In this document: in pieces, positions 25,201 to 33,292 of the stretch
Layout of the letters: the number at the start of each line of letters is the position of its first letter
Position numbering within the stretch: position 1 is the stretch's first letter
Position numbers and translations under genes: made by a program
Source: Hyphomicrobiales bacterium
Lineage (GTDB): Bacteria > Pseudomonadota > Alphaproteobacteria > Rhizobiales > Rhizobiaceae
NCBI GenBank assembly: GCA_900473045.1
Contig: UCKS01000064.1
Location: forward strand, 1-37,825
DNA: 37,825 bases
Direction of reading: 5' to 3'
Notes under the pieces: model-generated
What the model saw: the letters and a program-made list of their open reading frames with translations, nothing else
What the model was told of the DNA's origin: nothing
Database searches by the model: none

Positions 25201-26635
25201 CATTCATGTCGGCATCGCCATTGGCAACCGTGTAACGGAACGTCAATGCACCGGTGCCCGAACCTGACACATAGGTCGCATAAACAAGTCCGCCCGTATC
25301 CAGCGTAATCGCAATACGCGGCGACCCGCCGGTCGTGTCAACCGTCACTGCCTCACCGAAATTCACGATGAAATCGAGATTGGCTGTTTCAGCGTAGGTT
25401 CCGTCGACCGGAGCCTGAACCGATGTGACGGCGGGGCTGGTGTTGTCGATCGTGTAGACCTCGCCCACCGAAAAACCGGGGACTCCATTGCCAGCCGGAT
25501 CGGTGATATCGGTCGTACCCTTGAGGTCGAGCCTGATCGTTCCGTCGCCAGTTAGGTTACCGACCGTGATCGTATAGGTATCTCCGCTGCCGGAAATGGA
25601 AGTGATCGATCCTCCGATCCCCCCCGTCTTCGTCAGGATAAAGTCATCTATCGTAACGCCGGAGACGCTTTCGGAGAATGTCACGGTAAAACTGAGAGTG
25701 TCTGCCGCCGATGGAGTGCCGTCGTTGCGCGTGATCGATTCGACACTGGGTGCAATGCCATCGATGACGATCTCCTTTTGGCCGCTAAGCGAATTGGGGG
25801 TGCCCGGTGACGGCAGCGTCAAGATGGCGTTGGTACCGTCGATGTTGACGATTGTGCCACCATTGAGCGTGAATGCGGAATTGGAGAAGAAATCCAGATC
25901 AGCGTTGCTGTCGCCGGCCTGAACCGTATAATTGAAGGTCAAGGTGTTGGTGCCGCTGCCGGATGCCAGGTTCAAGACATGGTCAGTCGACCCCGTCTCC
26001 AGCTTCAATTGCGGCGTTCCGTTGACCGTCACCACCTGGTTGAACGTCACGGTAATCGAGATGACCTCACCGGTCTTGTAGGTGCCGTTGGCGGCAGTTG
26101 ACGAGACCGTCGTCACCTGCGGCGGGGGCAGGACATAGTCGATGGTGATATTGTCGAGCCACACCGAGACCGTTCCCGACTCGGTCGTCCCGATGATATC
26201 CGAGTCCTTTATGTTAAACGAACCTGCGCGGCTGACCGGAGGCAAATCTGCCGGGTTAAATATAGTGCGATAGTAGTAAGGGCCGACACCGTCTCCATGG
26301 AGATTGTCGTCCGACCAAGTCGTGTTTCCAACGCTGACAGTGGCTGGCCATCCTCCGACAGCTATGGGTGTTGCGTCGACACTGATCCGGTAGTCGTAGA
26401 AATCAAACGAAGCGCCGCTGGCGCTGGTCACCGCGATCTTAAAGTTCTCGCTTCCGTCCGATGCATCTTCTTTGAAATTGAAACGACCGTTGTCAAAACT
26501 GGCAGTCCAGTTTCCCTGTGCGGTGACGGTAAAGACATAGTCCCCGTATTGGAGGGAATTGTCCCCGGAACCGCCGCCTGCCGCCCCGTCTACAACCTTG
26601 CCCGGATCATCGAATGTCAGCGTTGTTTGTGCCAT
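22226..26635 (-). CDS. Giant RTX / cadherin-like repeat protein, predicted type I-secreted
   Basis: The protein has 1469 residues and very few Cys or Lys, and is rich in Thr, Ser, Gly, Asp and Asn. Residues 1 to about 190 form an unassigned N-terminal domain without a signal peptide. Then come three Ig-like/adhesin domains (about 195-535), two VCBS-type modules containing TLAQWQ(A/S)ALRAV (about 540-820), an unassigned module (about 820-985), two near-identical 111-residue cadherin-like repeats, and a third cadherin module with the FETNPSLDVTVRV block. At the C-terminus are RTX nonapeptides (GGNGDDVLDGKGGNDVIEGG and GGKGIDTLIGGAGRDIFVF) and a serralysin-type tail with DRLDLSKIDAN. This layout indicates calcium-dependent folding outside the cell after type I secretion. 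No exporter genes are in the window. An adhesin or biofilm role is inference. Confidence 0.9.
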   Translation of the reverse strand: MAQTTLTFDDPGKVVDGAAGGGSGDNSLQYGDYVFTVTAQGNWTASFDNGRFNFKEDASDGSENFKIAVTSASGASFDFYDYRISVDATPIAVGGWPATVSVGNTTWSDDNLHGDGVGPYYYRTIFNPADLPPVSRAGSFNIKDSDIIGTTESGTVSVWLDNITIDYVLPPPQVTTVSSTAANGTYKTGEVISITVTFNQVVTVNGTPQLKLETGSTDHVLNLASGSGTNTLTFNYTVQAGDSNADLDFFSNSAFTLNGGTIVNIDGTNAILTLPSPGTPNSLSGQKEIVIDGIAPSVESITRNDGTPSAADTLSFTVTFSESVSGVTIDDFILTKTGGIGGSITSISGSGDTYTITVGNLTGDGTIRLDLKGTTDITDPAGNGVPGFSVGEVYTIDNTSPAVTSVQAPVDGTYAETANLDFIVNFGEAVTVDTTGGSPRIAITLDTGGLVYATYVSGSGTGALTFRYTVANGDADMNGVTIGALTLNGGTIKDSVGNDASVILNSVGDTSGVIVDAGDYAPVLTASPGTVSFTEDDAATPIDANLTLTDADDTHFASATVSVSANFHSGEDVLAFANTDSTVYGNIDAVYVGDTLTLSSAGGTATLAQWQAALRAVNYTNTSSAPDPSERTISFVINDGGLDSTPVTKAISVTSVNDGPVVATSGGPTLFTEGENTSSTPVAIDTGLTVSDADNATLVSATVSITGNLVRDEDLLNFNNTSSATYGNITASYSASTGQLVLTSSDGSATLAQWQSALRAVTYSNTSEVPSTAPRTLSFSVNDGTVDSLVATKSVTVAAVNDAPTFVGLDGTPVYTLTNPSVALDASAILLDPDLDYAASQNGNFAGSTLTIQRNGGANAQDIFTVAGGVYIDGGTLHNLEGDIIATVTQNSGGMLQVSFTGPSPILVTSSLVNSFLQSIRYSNSGTTAGNVQIDYTFSDGNTGAQGPGGVKSVTGSIDVTVLLPNQPPVLTGDLAATVNEGATYTLTAADLGFADPDDTSANVTFTVSVQKNGTVLVNGTAATHFTGAELAAGKVSFRHDGTETTAASFKVSVEDGNEDGTIPTTSTFNVTITPVNDAPKLTGDLKATVKEGATYTLTSADLGFTDPDDSASGVTFTVSSLAAGTVYVNGKLASSFTAKQLAGGLVTFRHDGSETTKASFKVLVEDGNEDGSVPTTSTFNVTVTPVNDAAKLAATQVLSSIAENASTASSLKVAELSLIDPDGGNNVLSLVGADAKLFEIKNGALWLKAGAKLDFETNPSLDVTVRVDDPTIGKSYEASKSFTISVNDVKETPPGTEGSEKLVGGNGDDVLDGKGGNDVIEGGGGNDTLIGGKGIDTLIGGAGRDIFVFATPEDSAPGYSGYVNNGAYDPLSGAAKRDVVNDFVKGEDRLDLSKIDANLKLSGDQGFIWSGTANFSGKSGDLIYRSFDPAGTANDKTIVYGDVDLDGRADFQIELAGILNLSKGDFIL
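23068..23733 (-). repeat. Two tandem 333-bp direct repeats within the RTX gene
   Basis: Two units of 333 bp (23068-23400 and 23401-23733) each encode a 111-residue cadherin-like module containing EGATYTLT(A/S)ADLGF, the FRHDG(T/S)ETT block, ASFKV and VEDGNEDG. The DNA is still very similar, including long identical stretches around the TTGACCGGTGT boundary. The unit was therefore duplicated fairly recently, or is homogenised by recombination. Unit number could vary between strains. Confidence 0.8.
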
Positions 26636-26734
26636 ATTCTCGCTCCCGCGCCCTCATCGGAGCGCACGTCTACCGGCCGCGTGGCATTCAGATACCCCCG
26701 CTAGGCCATCGCCTCTTGAAACTCTCGCCCCAGC

Positions 26735-27499
26735 CTACAGCCGCCACTTCAACCCGACGCGGATCATGTCGATCTTGACGTCATTCTCGAAGCGTGGGAA
26801 CGCCTCGGCGGGAAACGTTGCGGCACCGGTAGCGGTGACCTTGCCGAAATCATAATGAAGGTATTCCAGGCCAACGGAGACGTTCTCCTGGAGGCGCCAC
26901 TCGACACCCGCGCCGGCGACCCAGCCACCCTCTGTGCCGCCACCACGCACGTCCATCAGGCCCGCCGTCGGAACGGTCTGGGTATCGAAGGCGCGGACAT
27001 TGATATTGGCCAGCGCATAGCCGCCTGTGACGTAGAACAATGCATCCGACGCGGCGAGGCCTGCGCGGATCCGCGCGCTTGCTGCCCAATCGACGTCGAA
27101 GCTGCTTCGCGTGTCGCTGACAATTGCCGACGTGCCGGTCGCGCCCAGGTTCATTGCTGAAAAATCAAGGACACCACCGAGAACAAAAGCCGTCCCTCCG
27201 ACATCGATCTGGTAGTCGCAACCCCCTTCGATGCCGCCAGTCAGGCCTTTGTCATTCATGCCGATCGTCTCATATGGACCCCCGACGCTGTTCCAGGAAA
27301 TGCCGGAACCCGCGAACGGCCCCTGGGTAAAGGGCTTATCCGTTGCATCGACATCAGCCTTGGTAAATCCCACATTCGCACCGACATAACAGCCCGACCA
27401 TGAACGTGCCTGCTCTGAGAGGTCTGCCGAAAGAGCGCCTGCCGCGGCAAACAGCAATGGCGCTGCTGAAAAAGCCGCCAGAATGGAACGATTGACCAC
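26735..27499 (-). CDS. Outer-membrane beta-barrel protein (rhizobial Omp25/31-like)
   Basis: This 254-residue protein has a signal peptide (VNRSILAAFSAAPLLFAAAG, cleavage near ALSA-DL), then SWSGCYVGANVGF, alternating amphipathic beta strands, and the C-terminal strand VKIDMIRVGLKWRL ending in aromatic-x-Leu style, as required for BamA insertion. GVEWRLQENVSVGLEYLHYD is typical of the Omp25/31 family of rhizobia and brucellae. I start at GTG 27499, since GGGGGA lies 5-6 nt before it; a TTG at 27523 lacks a ribosome site. It lies 99 nt upstream of the RTX gene on the same strand with no terminator seen between, so the two may be co-transcribed and work together at the cell surface. Confidence 0.87.
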   Translation of the reverse strand: MVNRSILAAFSAAPLLFAAAGALSADLSEQARSWSGCYVGANVGFTKADVDATDKPFTQGPFAGSGISWNSVGGPYETIGMNDKGLTGGIEGGCDYQIDVGGTAFVLGGVLDFSAMNLGATGTSAIVSDTRSSFDVDWAASARIRAGLAASDALFYVTGGYALANINVRAFDTQTVPTAGLMDVRGGGTEGGWVAGAGVEWRLQENVSVGLEYLHYDFGKVTATGAATFPAEAFPRFENDVKIDMIRVGLKWRL

Positions 27500-28018
27500 G
27501 TGTTCCCCCGAAATAAGTTTCAATTATACGTGTGTAGATCAGTTAACTCAGCTTTAACGGGATATATCGCTGTCCGTGCCGGCGAAAGAGCCATATTTGG
27601 TGTGATCGTTCGATTTGTGCCAAGTGCGGCGCAAAAGCCACTGAACTAAAAATGCACCACGAACGACCCTTTCAAATTACCTGCGCTGTGGCCGGGCGAA
27701 GCACAAATCGTCGATGTAACCGGCCAAGACGTCTTTGTTGAATTTGCCAATTTGTGGGGTCCGAACACTGGGCGTGTCGCCGGTTCAGCTCCTCTCAAGG
27801 CGGCCGTTGCCGATGTGGGCTGAGGAAGCGCTCGCTCTAATGCCGTGTGTGGGCCTTTCGATTTTTTGTGAATTTACCAGGCAAGTCACTCCGACGTACC
27901 TCATGCTTCGGTGTGCAACCGGCACAGCATCCCCATGCCGGTTTCGTTCATCGTTGATCCTCGGACACGTCGTACTGCATGAGGCAACTACACGTCCTCC
28001 CACCGACCTGGGTTTTGA
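27500..28018. other. Intergenic stretch without a supported gene
   Basis: It holds the promoter side of the beta-barrel gene (A/T-rich 27510-27570) and the 3' end region of the nine-gene operon. Plus-strand frames at 27650-27830 (for example LWPGEAQIVDVTGQDVFVEF) look somewhat protein-like, but have no start signal, no recognised domain and soon close. I see no RNA gene. Confidence 0.45.
27917..27943 (-). terminator. Hairpin downstream of the nine-gene operon, weak terminator candidate
   Basis: AACCGGCA (27917-27924) and TGCCGGTT (27936-27943) form a perfect 8-bp stem with an 11-nt loop, about 75 nt beyond the stop of the kinase gene. No T-run follows on the minus strand, so termination is only suggested by position. 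Confidence 0.35.
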
Positions 28019-29332
28019 TCAGGAACTAGAAACAAGACCGAGGTCGGGATCAACGCGTTCCAGAAACAGTGACATCCTATCGTCCCCCGTCTCCGGCTCG
28101 CTCCCCACCATTATTGCCGCAGCGATTGCGATGAGCGAAGAGGTCGGATTGTGCGTCGATGCCCCGGCCCTGATGTTCATGACAAGCGTCGGGCATAGAA
28201 AAAGCGCGAGCCGAATGACGAGGCGCCAATCTTCCGGAAGCATGCCCCGTGCATCCAACGCGCTCAGGAGAGGCCGCCACACATTGTCGGCCTTCACGTC
28301 CAGCAATTTGGCTCGCACCGCGCTTAAATCCCAATCCGTTTCCAGGAAAAGCGTTCCAGCCTCGTAGCGGGCAAGTCCCGAATATCGGCGTTCAGCTTCG
28401 GCAGGATCATAGAGCCACAGCGGATGTGCGAAAACATTATGGAAGGTCGTCTTTATCTCGGCCAGAAGCGTTGGCACATTCTGCCCGGCAAAAGCCGGAT
28501 CGAAGTAGGACAGTTGCGCCCGACCGTCCGTCTCTGTGTACCAGACATTCGCATTGTGCGCGTCGCCGTGTGCGACGACGCCACCGGCATCGGCGAGCCG
28601 GTCGGGTCTCAAGCGGATACTCGCAAGCTCGAAGAGTTCGCCAAAGCTGTGACGATATCGGCGGCCATTAATGACGATTCGGGCCCTGGAGAAAGTCTCC
28701 CAGTCGAGATCGACACCCGGAAGAAGAAACTTCTGGTCGACGTAGAAACTTTTGTAACGCCCGCCCGGTATGGCGTCGGATTGCGGATCGGTGAGCCTGT
28801 CGTAGAACAGCCTATGGATAGGCTCGGCCGCAACCTCCTTCGGCGTCACGGCATGCAGGCTTTCGAGGTAGACGGAAAGCACCCGGTCAGAAAGAGCCTT
28901 CTCCGCAGCGACGGCCTTCGATTCCGCCACCGGATCCGGTTGAAGGTCCAACGCCCGCAGCACATCGGAAAAACGCGGATCGCTGCGTCGGCGGTAAATG
29001 AGTATCTGTTCTCCGGGCAGAACCGACATATAGAGCGGTTGATCAACCGGAAGCCCGGCGCAAGCAAGGATATCGGCGCGATAATATTCCCCGGACATCG
29101 CCTCTTCGCCTTCCTCCTGATGAAACTTGAAGAAAAACGACTGGTCTTCGGCGTCGAAAAAGCCGTTCAGCGAATTCAGGCTGTATTGATCGCGATTGAT
29201 GCGGATCTCTTCCGCTTTCAGCGAAAACAGATCCAGAAGCAGGCTGGCCAGAAGCGCTGTCGCCGCCGGCTCATCGGTTCGCGCCATCCGACGAATGTCA
29301 GCTGTCCTGCTGTTGCTTTCGGTCATCCTCAT
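28019..29332 (-). CDS. Aminoglycoside-phosphotransferase-fold kinase of unknown substrate
   Basis: This 437-residue protein has the APH/choline-kinase-type fold. Visible elements are the ATP-binding Lys in FFFKFHQEE near residue 69, a partnering Glu in GEYYRADIL, a hinge-like YMSVLPGEQILIYRR, the catalytic loop VVAHGDAHNANVWY (Brenner motif HGDxHxxN, near 253-266) and the metal-binding Asp in LSYFDPAFAG near 277. All residues needed for phosphotransfer are present. The nearest named groups are small-molecule kinases, not antibiotic-resistance enzymes. It is the last gene of the operon, 16 nt after the GntR stop. Because it shares a transcript with three dehydrogenases and an importer, it may phosphorylate the imported compound or an oxidation product. 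Function not recognised. Confidence 0.75.
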   Translation of the reverse strand: MRMTESNSRTADIRRMARTDEPAATALLASLLLDLFSLKAEEIRINRDQYSLNSLNGFFDAEDQSFFFKFHQEEGEEAMSGEYYRADILACAGLPVDQPLYMSVLPGEQILIYRRRSDPRFSDVLRALDLQPDPVAESKAVAAEKALSDRVLSVYLESLHAVTPKEVAAEPIHRLFYDRLTDPQSDAIPGGRYKSFYVDQKFLLPGVDLDWETFSRARIVINGRRYRHSFGELFELASIRLRPDRLADAGGVVAHGDAHNANVWYTETDGRAQLSYFDPAFAGQNVPTLLAEIKTTFHNVFAHPLWLYDPAEAERRYSGLARYEAGTLFLETDWDLSAVRAKLLDVKADNVWRPLLSALDARGMLPEDWRLVIRLALFLCPTLVMNIRAGASTHNPTSSLIAIAAAIMVGSEPETGDDRMSLFLERVDPDLGLVSSS

Positions 29333-29348
29333 CTTCCAGTCTTTGATG

Positions 29349-30113
29349 TTATTTCAGCGATGACGGTGCATAGCGGCTGCCAAGGGAATAGCGGTTGCCG
29401 GCATAGGTGAGCCGGTTGACCGTCGCGACTTTTGTACCGGACCAGGTCCGGCGGTGAAGAAGCAGGCAGGGGGTTCCCTCTTCCACCTTTAGCATCCGTG
29501 CGGTTTCGGCATCCGCCCCGATGGCGGAAATAACGTGTTCCACTTCGGTCATTGGCGTCGAGCGCTGCAGATAGTCGTAGGTGGTCATAACAGCGAAGTC
29601 TTGCTGCTCGTAGTCCGGCACGAGTTCCGAGTTGACAAAGCGCTCTTCGACCTGGACAGGAATGCAGTTGTCAAAATGGACGACGATCGAATGGGCCACG
29701 CGGATCTGCCTGCCGGCCTCGAAGGCTGCCAAGAGTTCGATTTCCGGCCTTATCGCTTCGAGCAGAATGACCTCGGCGCGATGCTCTCCGCCACGTCCGC
29801 TGATTTCGCTGGCAATATTGGCGACCTCGATCAGGGTCGATTGCGGCTTGGGTGGGGCAACGAATGTACCCACCCCTTGGATGCGCAGGAGATAACCTTC
29901 GGACGTGAGCTCCCGTAACGCCCTGTGAACCGTCATGCGGGATACACCAAGCGTTGCCACCAGATCGTGCTCGGACGGTAGTCTGCGGTTCTTGTCCCAT
30001 TCACCGCTGCCGATATGCGCAAGGACATAATCCTTGACCTTCTCGTAGAGGGGGCTCGCATTATCGGTCAGGGGCTTCATCGCAACCGGCTTTCCATCGG
30101 ACGCTTGGGTCAT
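29349..30113 (-). CDS. GntR-family transcriptional regulator, HutC/UTRA type
   Basis: This 254-residue protein has the GntR winged helix at the N-terminus (LYEKVKDYVLAHIGSGEWDK, RRLPSEHDLVATLGVSRMTV, HRALRELTSEGYLLRIQGVG), followed by TFVAPP, which marks the HutC subfamily. A UTRA effector domain follows, with the VEERFVNSELVPDYEQQDF block, EVEHVISAIGADAETARML and EGTPCLLLHRRTW. The start ATG overlaps the alcohol dehydrogenase stop by 4 nt. It probably represses its own operon, for which a TGTCTATACA-type site exists near 37422. In DHPS-degrading bacteria the hps locus also has its own regulator, so this protein would take that role here. Confidence 0.92.
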   Translation of the reverse strand: MTQASDGKPVAMKPLTDNASPLYEKVKDYVLAHIGSGEWDKNRRLPSEHDLVATLGVSRMTVHRALRELTSEGYLLRIQGVGTFVAPPKPQSTLIEVANIASEISGRGGEHRAEVILLEAIRPEIELLAAFEAGRQIRVAHSIVVHFDNCIPVQVEERFVNSELVPDYEQQDFAVMTTYDYLQRSTPMTEVEHVISAIGADAETARMLKVEEGTPCLLLHRRTWSGTKVATVNRLTYAGNRYSLGSRYAPSSLK

Positions 30114-31135
30114 GGGCGGTACCCGAGCCGTACGATCGTTTTGAGACCTGTGACATTGCCGGCAAGAAGCCGTTCATAGGCCTGCGGCACGGCATCGATT
30201 GTGATTTCCCGGTCTATTAATTTGACAAGAGCAGCCGCCAGTCCGGGCAGCATGGCGACAGCTTCCCGCAACTCGTCGGTAAAGGCATGGCAGCCGATGA
30301 GCGCGATTTCGCGTTCGACGAGCGTGTTCGGGTCGAGCTCGATGCGACCGTGAGTGATGCCGACCAGTGTCAGCGAACCGCCGCCACCGAGAAGCACGAT
30401 AGCCCGCCTCAGGACATCGATATGGCCCGTCACGTCGAGCGCGTAACGCAGTACCCGTCCGGAAAGCACATCGCCGAGAGATTCCGTGTCGAGCGTGACA
30501 CTTAACGAACCAGTCACCTGCGCAACCAGTCCTGCGCGATCCACGTTGCGGTCGCAGACAAGGACCGGACCATCGTGAAGGCTCGACAGGAGAAGGGCAG
30601 CGAGGCCCCCGATCGGGCCGCAGCCGATTACGAGAACCGGCTCGCCTGCCGGGACCGCCTGCCGGCGCACCGCATGCAGGGCAACAGCCAGCGGCTCGGC
30701 CATGGCAGCAATGGCGGGATCAAGCGCCGGATCGTACCTGACGAGCAGCCGCTCCGGTAATACCGCCTGCTCTGCAAAGCCACCGTCGCAGATTTCTCCG
30801 ACGAAGCCGAGATGGTCGCAGATGTTGTGCAGGCCGCTTTGGCAGGCAGCGCATTCGCCGCACCAAAACCGGGAGTCGGCAACGACTGTATCGCCGGCCG
30901 TGAACGCGTGCACGCCCGCTCCGACCTCCGTGACCACGCCGGCGAACTCATGCCCTGCCACAGAAGGCGACCGCGTGATCCACTGTCCGGTGCGAAAATT
31001 GTGAATATCAGAGCCGCAGATACCAGCGGCGGTAACAGCGACGCGGACCCAGCCGGGGGCAAGCGGGCCGGGAATGTCGATGTCCTCGACCCGAATATCG
31101 CCTGCTGTGTAGAGTCGGGCCGCCTTCATCGTCAC
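30110..31135 (-). CDS. Zinc-dependent medium-chain alcohol dehydrogenase
   Basis: This 341-residue MDR enzyme has the catalytic zinc ligands Cys in AGICGSDIHNF (near residue 40) and GHEFAG (near 60-65), four structural-zinc Cys in CGECAACQSGLHNIC (near 92-106), the EPLAVALHAV block and the Rossmann loop VIGCGPIGGLAALLL near 170. It oxidises or reduces a polyol or alcohol with NAD(P). The ATG overlaps the stop of the HpsN-like gene, so the pair is translationally coupled. In DHPS pathways two dehydrogenases (HpsO, HpsP) interconvert the DHPS enantiomers through a keto intermediate; this enzyme and the SDR at the operon start fit those two roles. That pairing is inference. Confidence 0.92.
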   Translation of the reverse strand: MTMKAARLYTAGDIRVEDIDIPGPLAPGWVRVAVTAAGICGSDIHNFRTGQWITRSPSVAGHEFAGVVTEVGAGVHAFTAGDTVVADSRFWCGECAACQSGLHNICDHLGFVGEICDGGFAEQAVLPERLLVRYDPALDPAIAAMAEPLAVALHAVRRQAVPAGEPVLVIGCGPIGGLAALLLSSLHDGPVLVCDRNVDRAGLVAQVTGSLSVTLDTESLGDVLSGRVLRYALDVTGHIDVLRRAIVLLGGGGSLTLVGITHGRIELDPNTLVEREIALIGCHAFTDELREAVAMLPGLAAALVKLIDREITIDAVPQAYERLLAGNVTGLKTIVRLGYRP

Positions 31136-32448
31136 AGGTAGTCCTTACGAACATCCGAGACCGCGTGCTCGTGCGAGGAGAAGCCCTCGTAACGAGCAAG
31201 GGTACGGGCATGTCGTGCAAATTCCGGATAAGCCGACGCCGTGACGTAACCGATCGACGAGCGCTTGACGAAATCTGTCACGGACAGCGGTCCGTAGGTG
31301 CGTGCCCAGCGGCTTGTCGGGAGCACGGCATTGGGGCCGAGACCGAAATTGCCGATCGAAACCGGCGTATGCGGCCCCATCAGGATTTCCGCGGCTTCCG
31401 TGATATGGCCAAGATGAGCGAAGGGATCGGTCGACAGGATTTCAAGATGTTCCGGCGCATAGTCGTTGACGAAGCGATAGCTCTCTTCAAGCGAGGAGGT
31501 GAGCACGATGCCGCCGCAGCGACCGGTGAGCACCGCTTTCGAGAAAGCCACGCGTTGTTCGGTCATGCGAGCCCAGTGATCGGGCAGGGCGGCGAGAGCC
31601 TCTTCGGCCACGCGACGGCTATGGGTGACAAGATAGGCGGATGAATCCGGACCGTGCTCGGCTTCGACCAGAAGGTCGAGCGCCGCAAGGCCGCCCTTCA
31701 CTGTATCGTCGGCAAAGATGACGGCCTCGGACGGGCCGGCAGGCAGGCCGGGATCGATGACGCCGGACAGAAGCCGTTTGGCCGCCACCACGAATGGGCT
31801 TCCCGGACCAACGATCTTCAGCGCCGGCTTGATGGTCTGCGTGCCATAGGCGACAGCCGCCACGGCCTGCGCGCCGCCAACCTTGTAGACGTTGGACACA
31901 CCGGCGAGACGCGCTGCGACCAGTGTTGCGGCATCCACGGATCCATCCGGCGCCGGCGGCGTGACGATGGCAATATCCGGCACGCCGGCGACGACGGCAG
32001 GCACGGCCGTCATCATGGTGACCGAGGGAAACGCGCCCTTACCGCGGGGAACGTAGAGCGCAACGGAGCGGATCGGGGTGAAGCGGTCGCCGGCATAGGC
32101 GCCCGGGCGCATTTCCTTCAGCCACATCGGTTCTGGTTTCTGCACTTCGTGGAATCGCCGGATATTGTCGATGCCGAACCGGATGGCTGCGATGACTTCA
32201 TCCTCCACCAGATCGAAGGCTGCGTCGAATTCGGCTTCCGTCGCCTTAAGCCGGCTCTCGTCCAGATCCGCCTTGTCCAGTTCGCGCGCATAGCGCACCA
32301 GGGCGGCGTCGCCTTCGACGCGAACCGCCTCGATGATTGGCTTCACCGTTTCCATGAAACCGGAGAGGTCGGTCTCTGACCGGCGCAAGAGCGCTGCGCG
32401 GCTCGGCGCGTCCAATGCGGAGAGATCGTGAAAGGAGACGTCTGACAT
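31132..32448 (-). CDS. Histidinol-dehydrogenase-family enzyme, sulfopropanediol 3-dehydrogenase (HpsN)-like
   Basis: The 438 residues carry the HisD scaffold: VALYVPRGKGAFPSVTMM, YKVGGAQAVAAVAYGT, IVGPGSPFVVAAKRLL, the zinc/catalytic DLLVEAEHGPDSSA, NDYAPEHLEI and the C-terminal EGFSSHEHAV. It differs from biosynthetic HisD in having SIGNFGLGPNAVLPTSRWAR and KRSSIGYVTASAYPEFARHA, which I associate with HpsN, the enzyme that oxidises (R)-DHPS in two steps to (R)-sulfolactate. No other his gene is near; the context is an importer and two further dehydrogenases. I start at ATG 32448; an earlier in-frame start (32517) would overlap the permease gene. Other terminal diols could be the true substrate. 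Confidence 0.82.
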   Translation of the reverse strand: MSDVSFHDLSALDAPSRAALLRRSETDLSGFMETVKPIIEAVRVEGDAALVRYARELDKADLDESRLKATEAEFDAAFDLVEDEVIAAIRFGIDNIRRFHEVQKPEPMWLKEMRPGAYAGDRFTPIRSVALYVPRGKGAFPSVTMMTAVPAVVAGVPDIAIVTPPAPDGSVDAATLVAARLAGVSNVYKVGGAQAVAAVAYGTQTIKPALKIVGPGSPFVVAAKRLLSGVIDPGLPAGPSEAVIFADDTVKGGLAALDLLVEAEHGPDSSAYLVTHSRRVAEEALAALPDHWARMTEQRVAFSKAVLTGRCGGIVLTSSLEESYRFVNDYAPEHLEILSTDPFAHLGHITEAAEILMGPHTPVSIGNFGLGPNAVLPTSRWARTYGPLSVTDFVKRSSIGYVTASAYPEFARHARTLARYEGFSSHEHAVSDVRKDYL

Positions 32449-32491
32449 GGCTGTTTTCCCGTTTCGCCGGTGCATCGCGCCGGCTTCTGCG

Positions 32492-33292
32492 TCATTTGGA
32501 TTTGAGGAAGATTTCAAGGCCGACGAGGCGATCGAGAAGAACGATCGCCAGCGCCGCGCATGCGATGAAGACGACCGAGATCGCCGCCAGGTCCGGCGTG
32601 ATGATGGAGCGGATGGAATTATAGATCTGGACTGGCAACGTCACGATGCGTGCATCCGTCAAAAGCAGGCTCACCAGAAATTCATTCAGCGCCAGAATGA
32701 ACATCAGCAGCGACCCGCTGATGACCCCGGGCATAACGGCGGGCAGGGTCACGTGCAGGAAGGTAGAGAGCGGTGGTGCGCCGCAACTGGCGGCGGCAAG
32801 CTCGAGATCCGGATCAAGGCTGGAGGCGCTTGCAATCACGGCCCAGATCATGAACGGCAGGTTGATGACGCAGCAAGCCAGTCCGACCGGCCAGAGCTGG
32901 CCCAGCAGCCTCGCTTCGCCGAAGATCAGCATCAGCCCGATGCCAGAACCGATAAGCGGGATGGTGAACGGCAGCAATAGATAGATCTGAACCGATTTTT
33001 CAAAGCGGATCGCGTATTTTGCAAGCACGATACCCGCCAGCGTCCCCACCGGGATAGCGACGATCGTGCAGATTGCCGACACATAGAGTGAACGCAGGAA
33101 CGCATCCCACAGATCGCGCGAGGTGGCGATCTTCTCGTACCATTTGAGGGAGAAGCCCTCGGGCGGAAAGGTGATAATATTTCCGGACGTGAAGGAAGCA
33201 CCGAGGATCACGATCGTCGGCGCCGACAGAAGAACAAGCACCGCGACGACGAAAATCCAAAGAACGATGGTTTTGCTCAAGGGGGCGGTCAT
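32492..33292 (-). CDS. ABC importer permease, PotC-like (spermidine/putrescine-type)
   Basis: This 266-residue membrane protein has about six helices and the BPD permease EAA loop, LDPDLELAAASCGAPPLSTF, between helices 4 and 5, which docks on the ATPase. The N-terminal SAPTIVILGASFTSG and PPEGFSLKWYEKIATSRDLW are typical of PotC-type subunits. Its ATG overlaps the stop of the companion permease (ATGA). These importers move polyamines, but also phosphonates, sulfonates, opines and other polar compounds, so polyamine specificity should not be assumed. Confidence 0.92.
   Translation of the reverse strand: MTAPLSKTIVLWIFVVAVLVLLSAPTIVILGASFTSGNIITFPPEGFSLKWYEKIATSRDLWDAFLRSLYVSAICTIVAIPVGTLAGIVLAKYAIRFEKSVQIYLLLPFTIPLIGSGIGLMLIFGEARLLGQLWPVGLACCVINLPFMIWAVIASASSLDPDLELAAASCGAPPLSTFLHVTLPAVMPGVISGSLLMFILALNEFLVSLLLTDARIVTLPVQIYNSIRSIITPDLAAISVVFIACAALAIVLLDRLVGLEIFLKSK

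Noticed and set aside
31654..32379. Plus-strand frame of 241 codons opposite the HpsN-like gene
   Set aside because: It is a codon-bias shadow of the dehydrogenase gene, His/Arg/Gly-rich with no recognisable motif.
31132..32448. Annotating this gene as histidinol dehydrogenase of histidine biosynthesis (hisD)
   Set aside because: No other his gene is near, the operon is an importer plus two other dehydrogenases, and the C-terminal blocks differ from biosynthetic HisD in the way HpsN-type proteins do.
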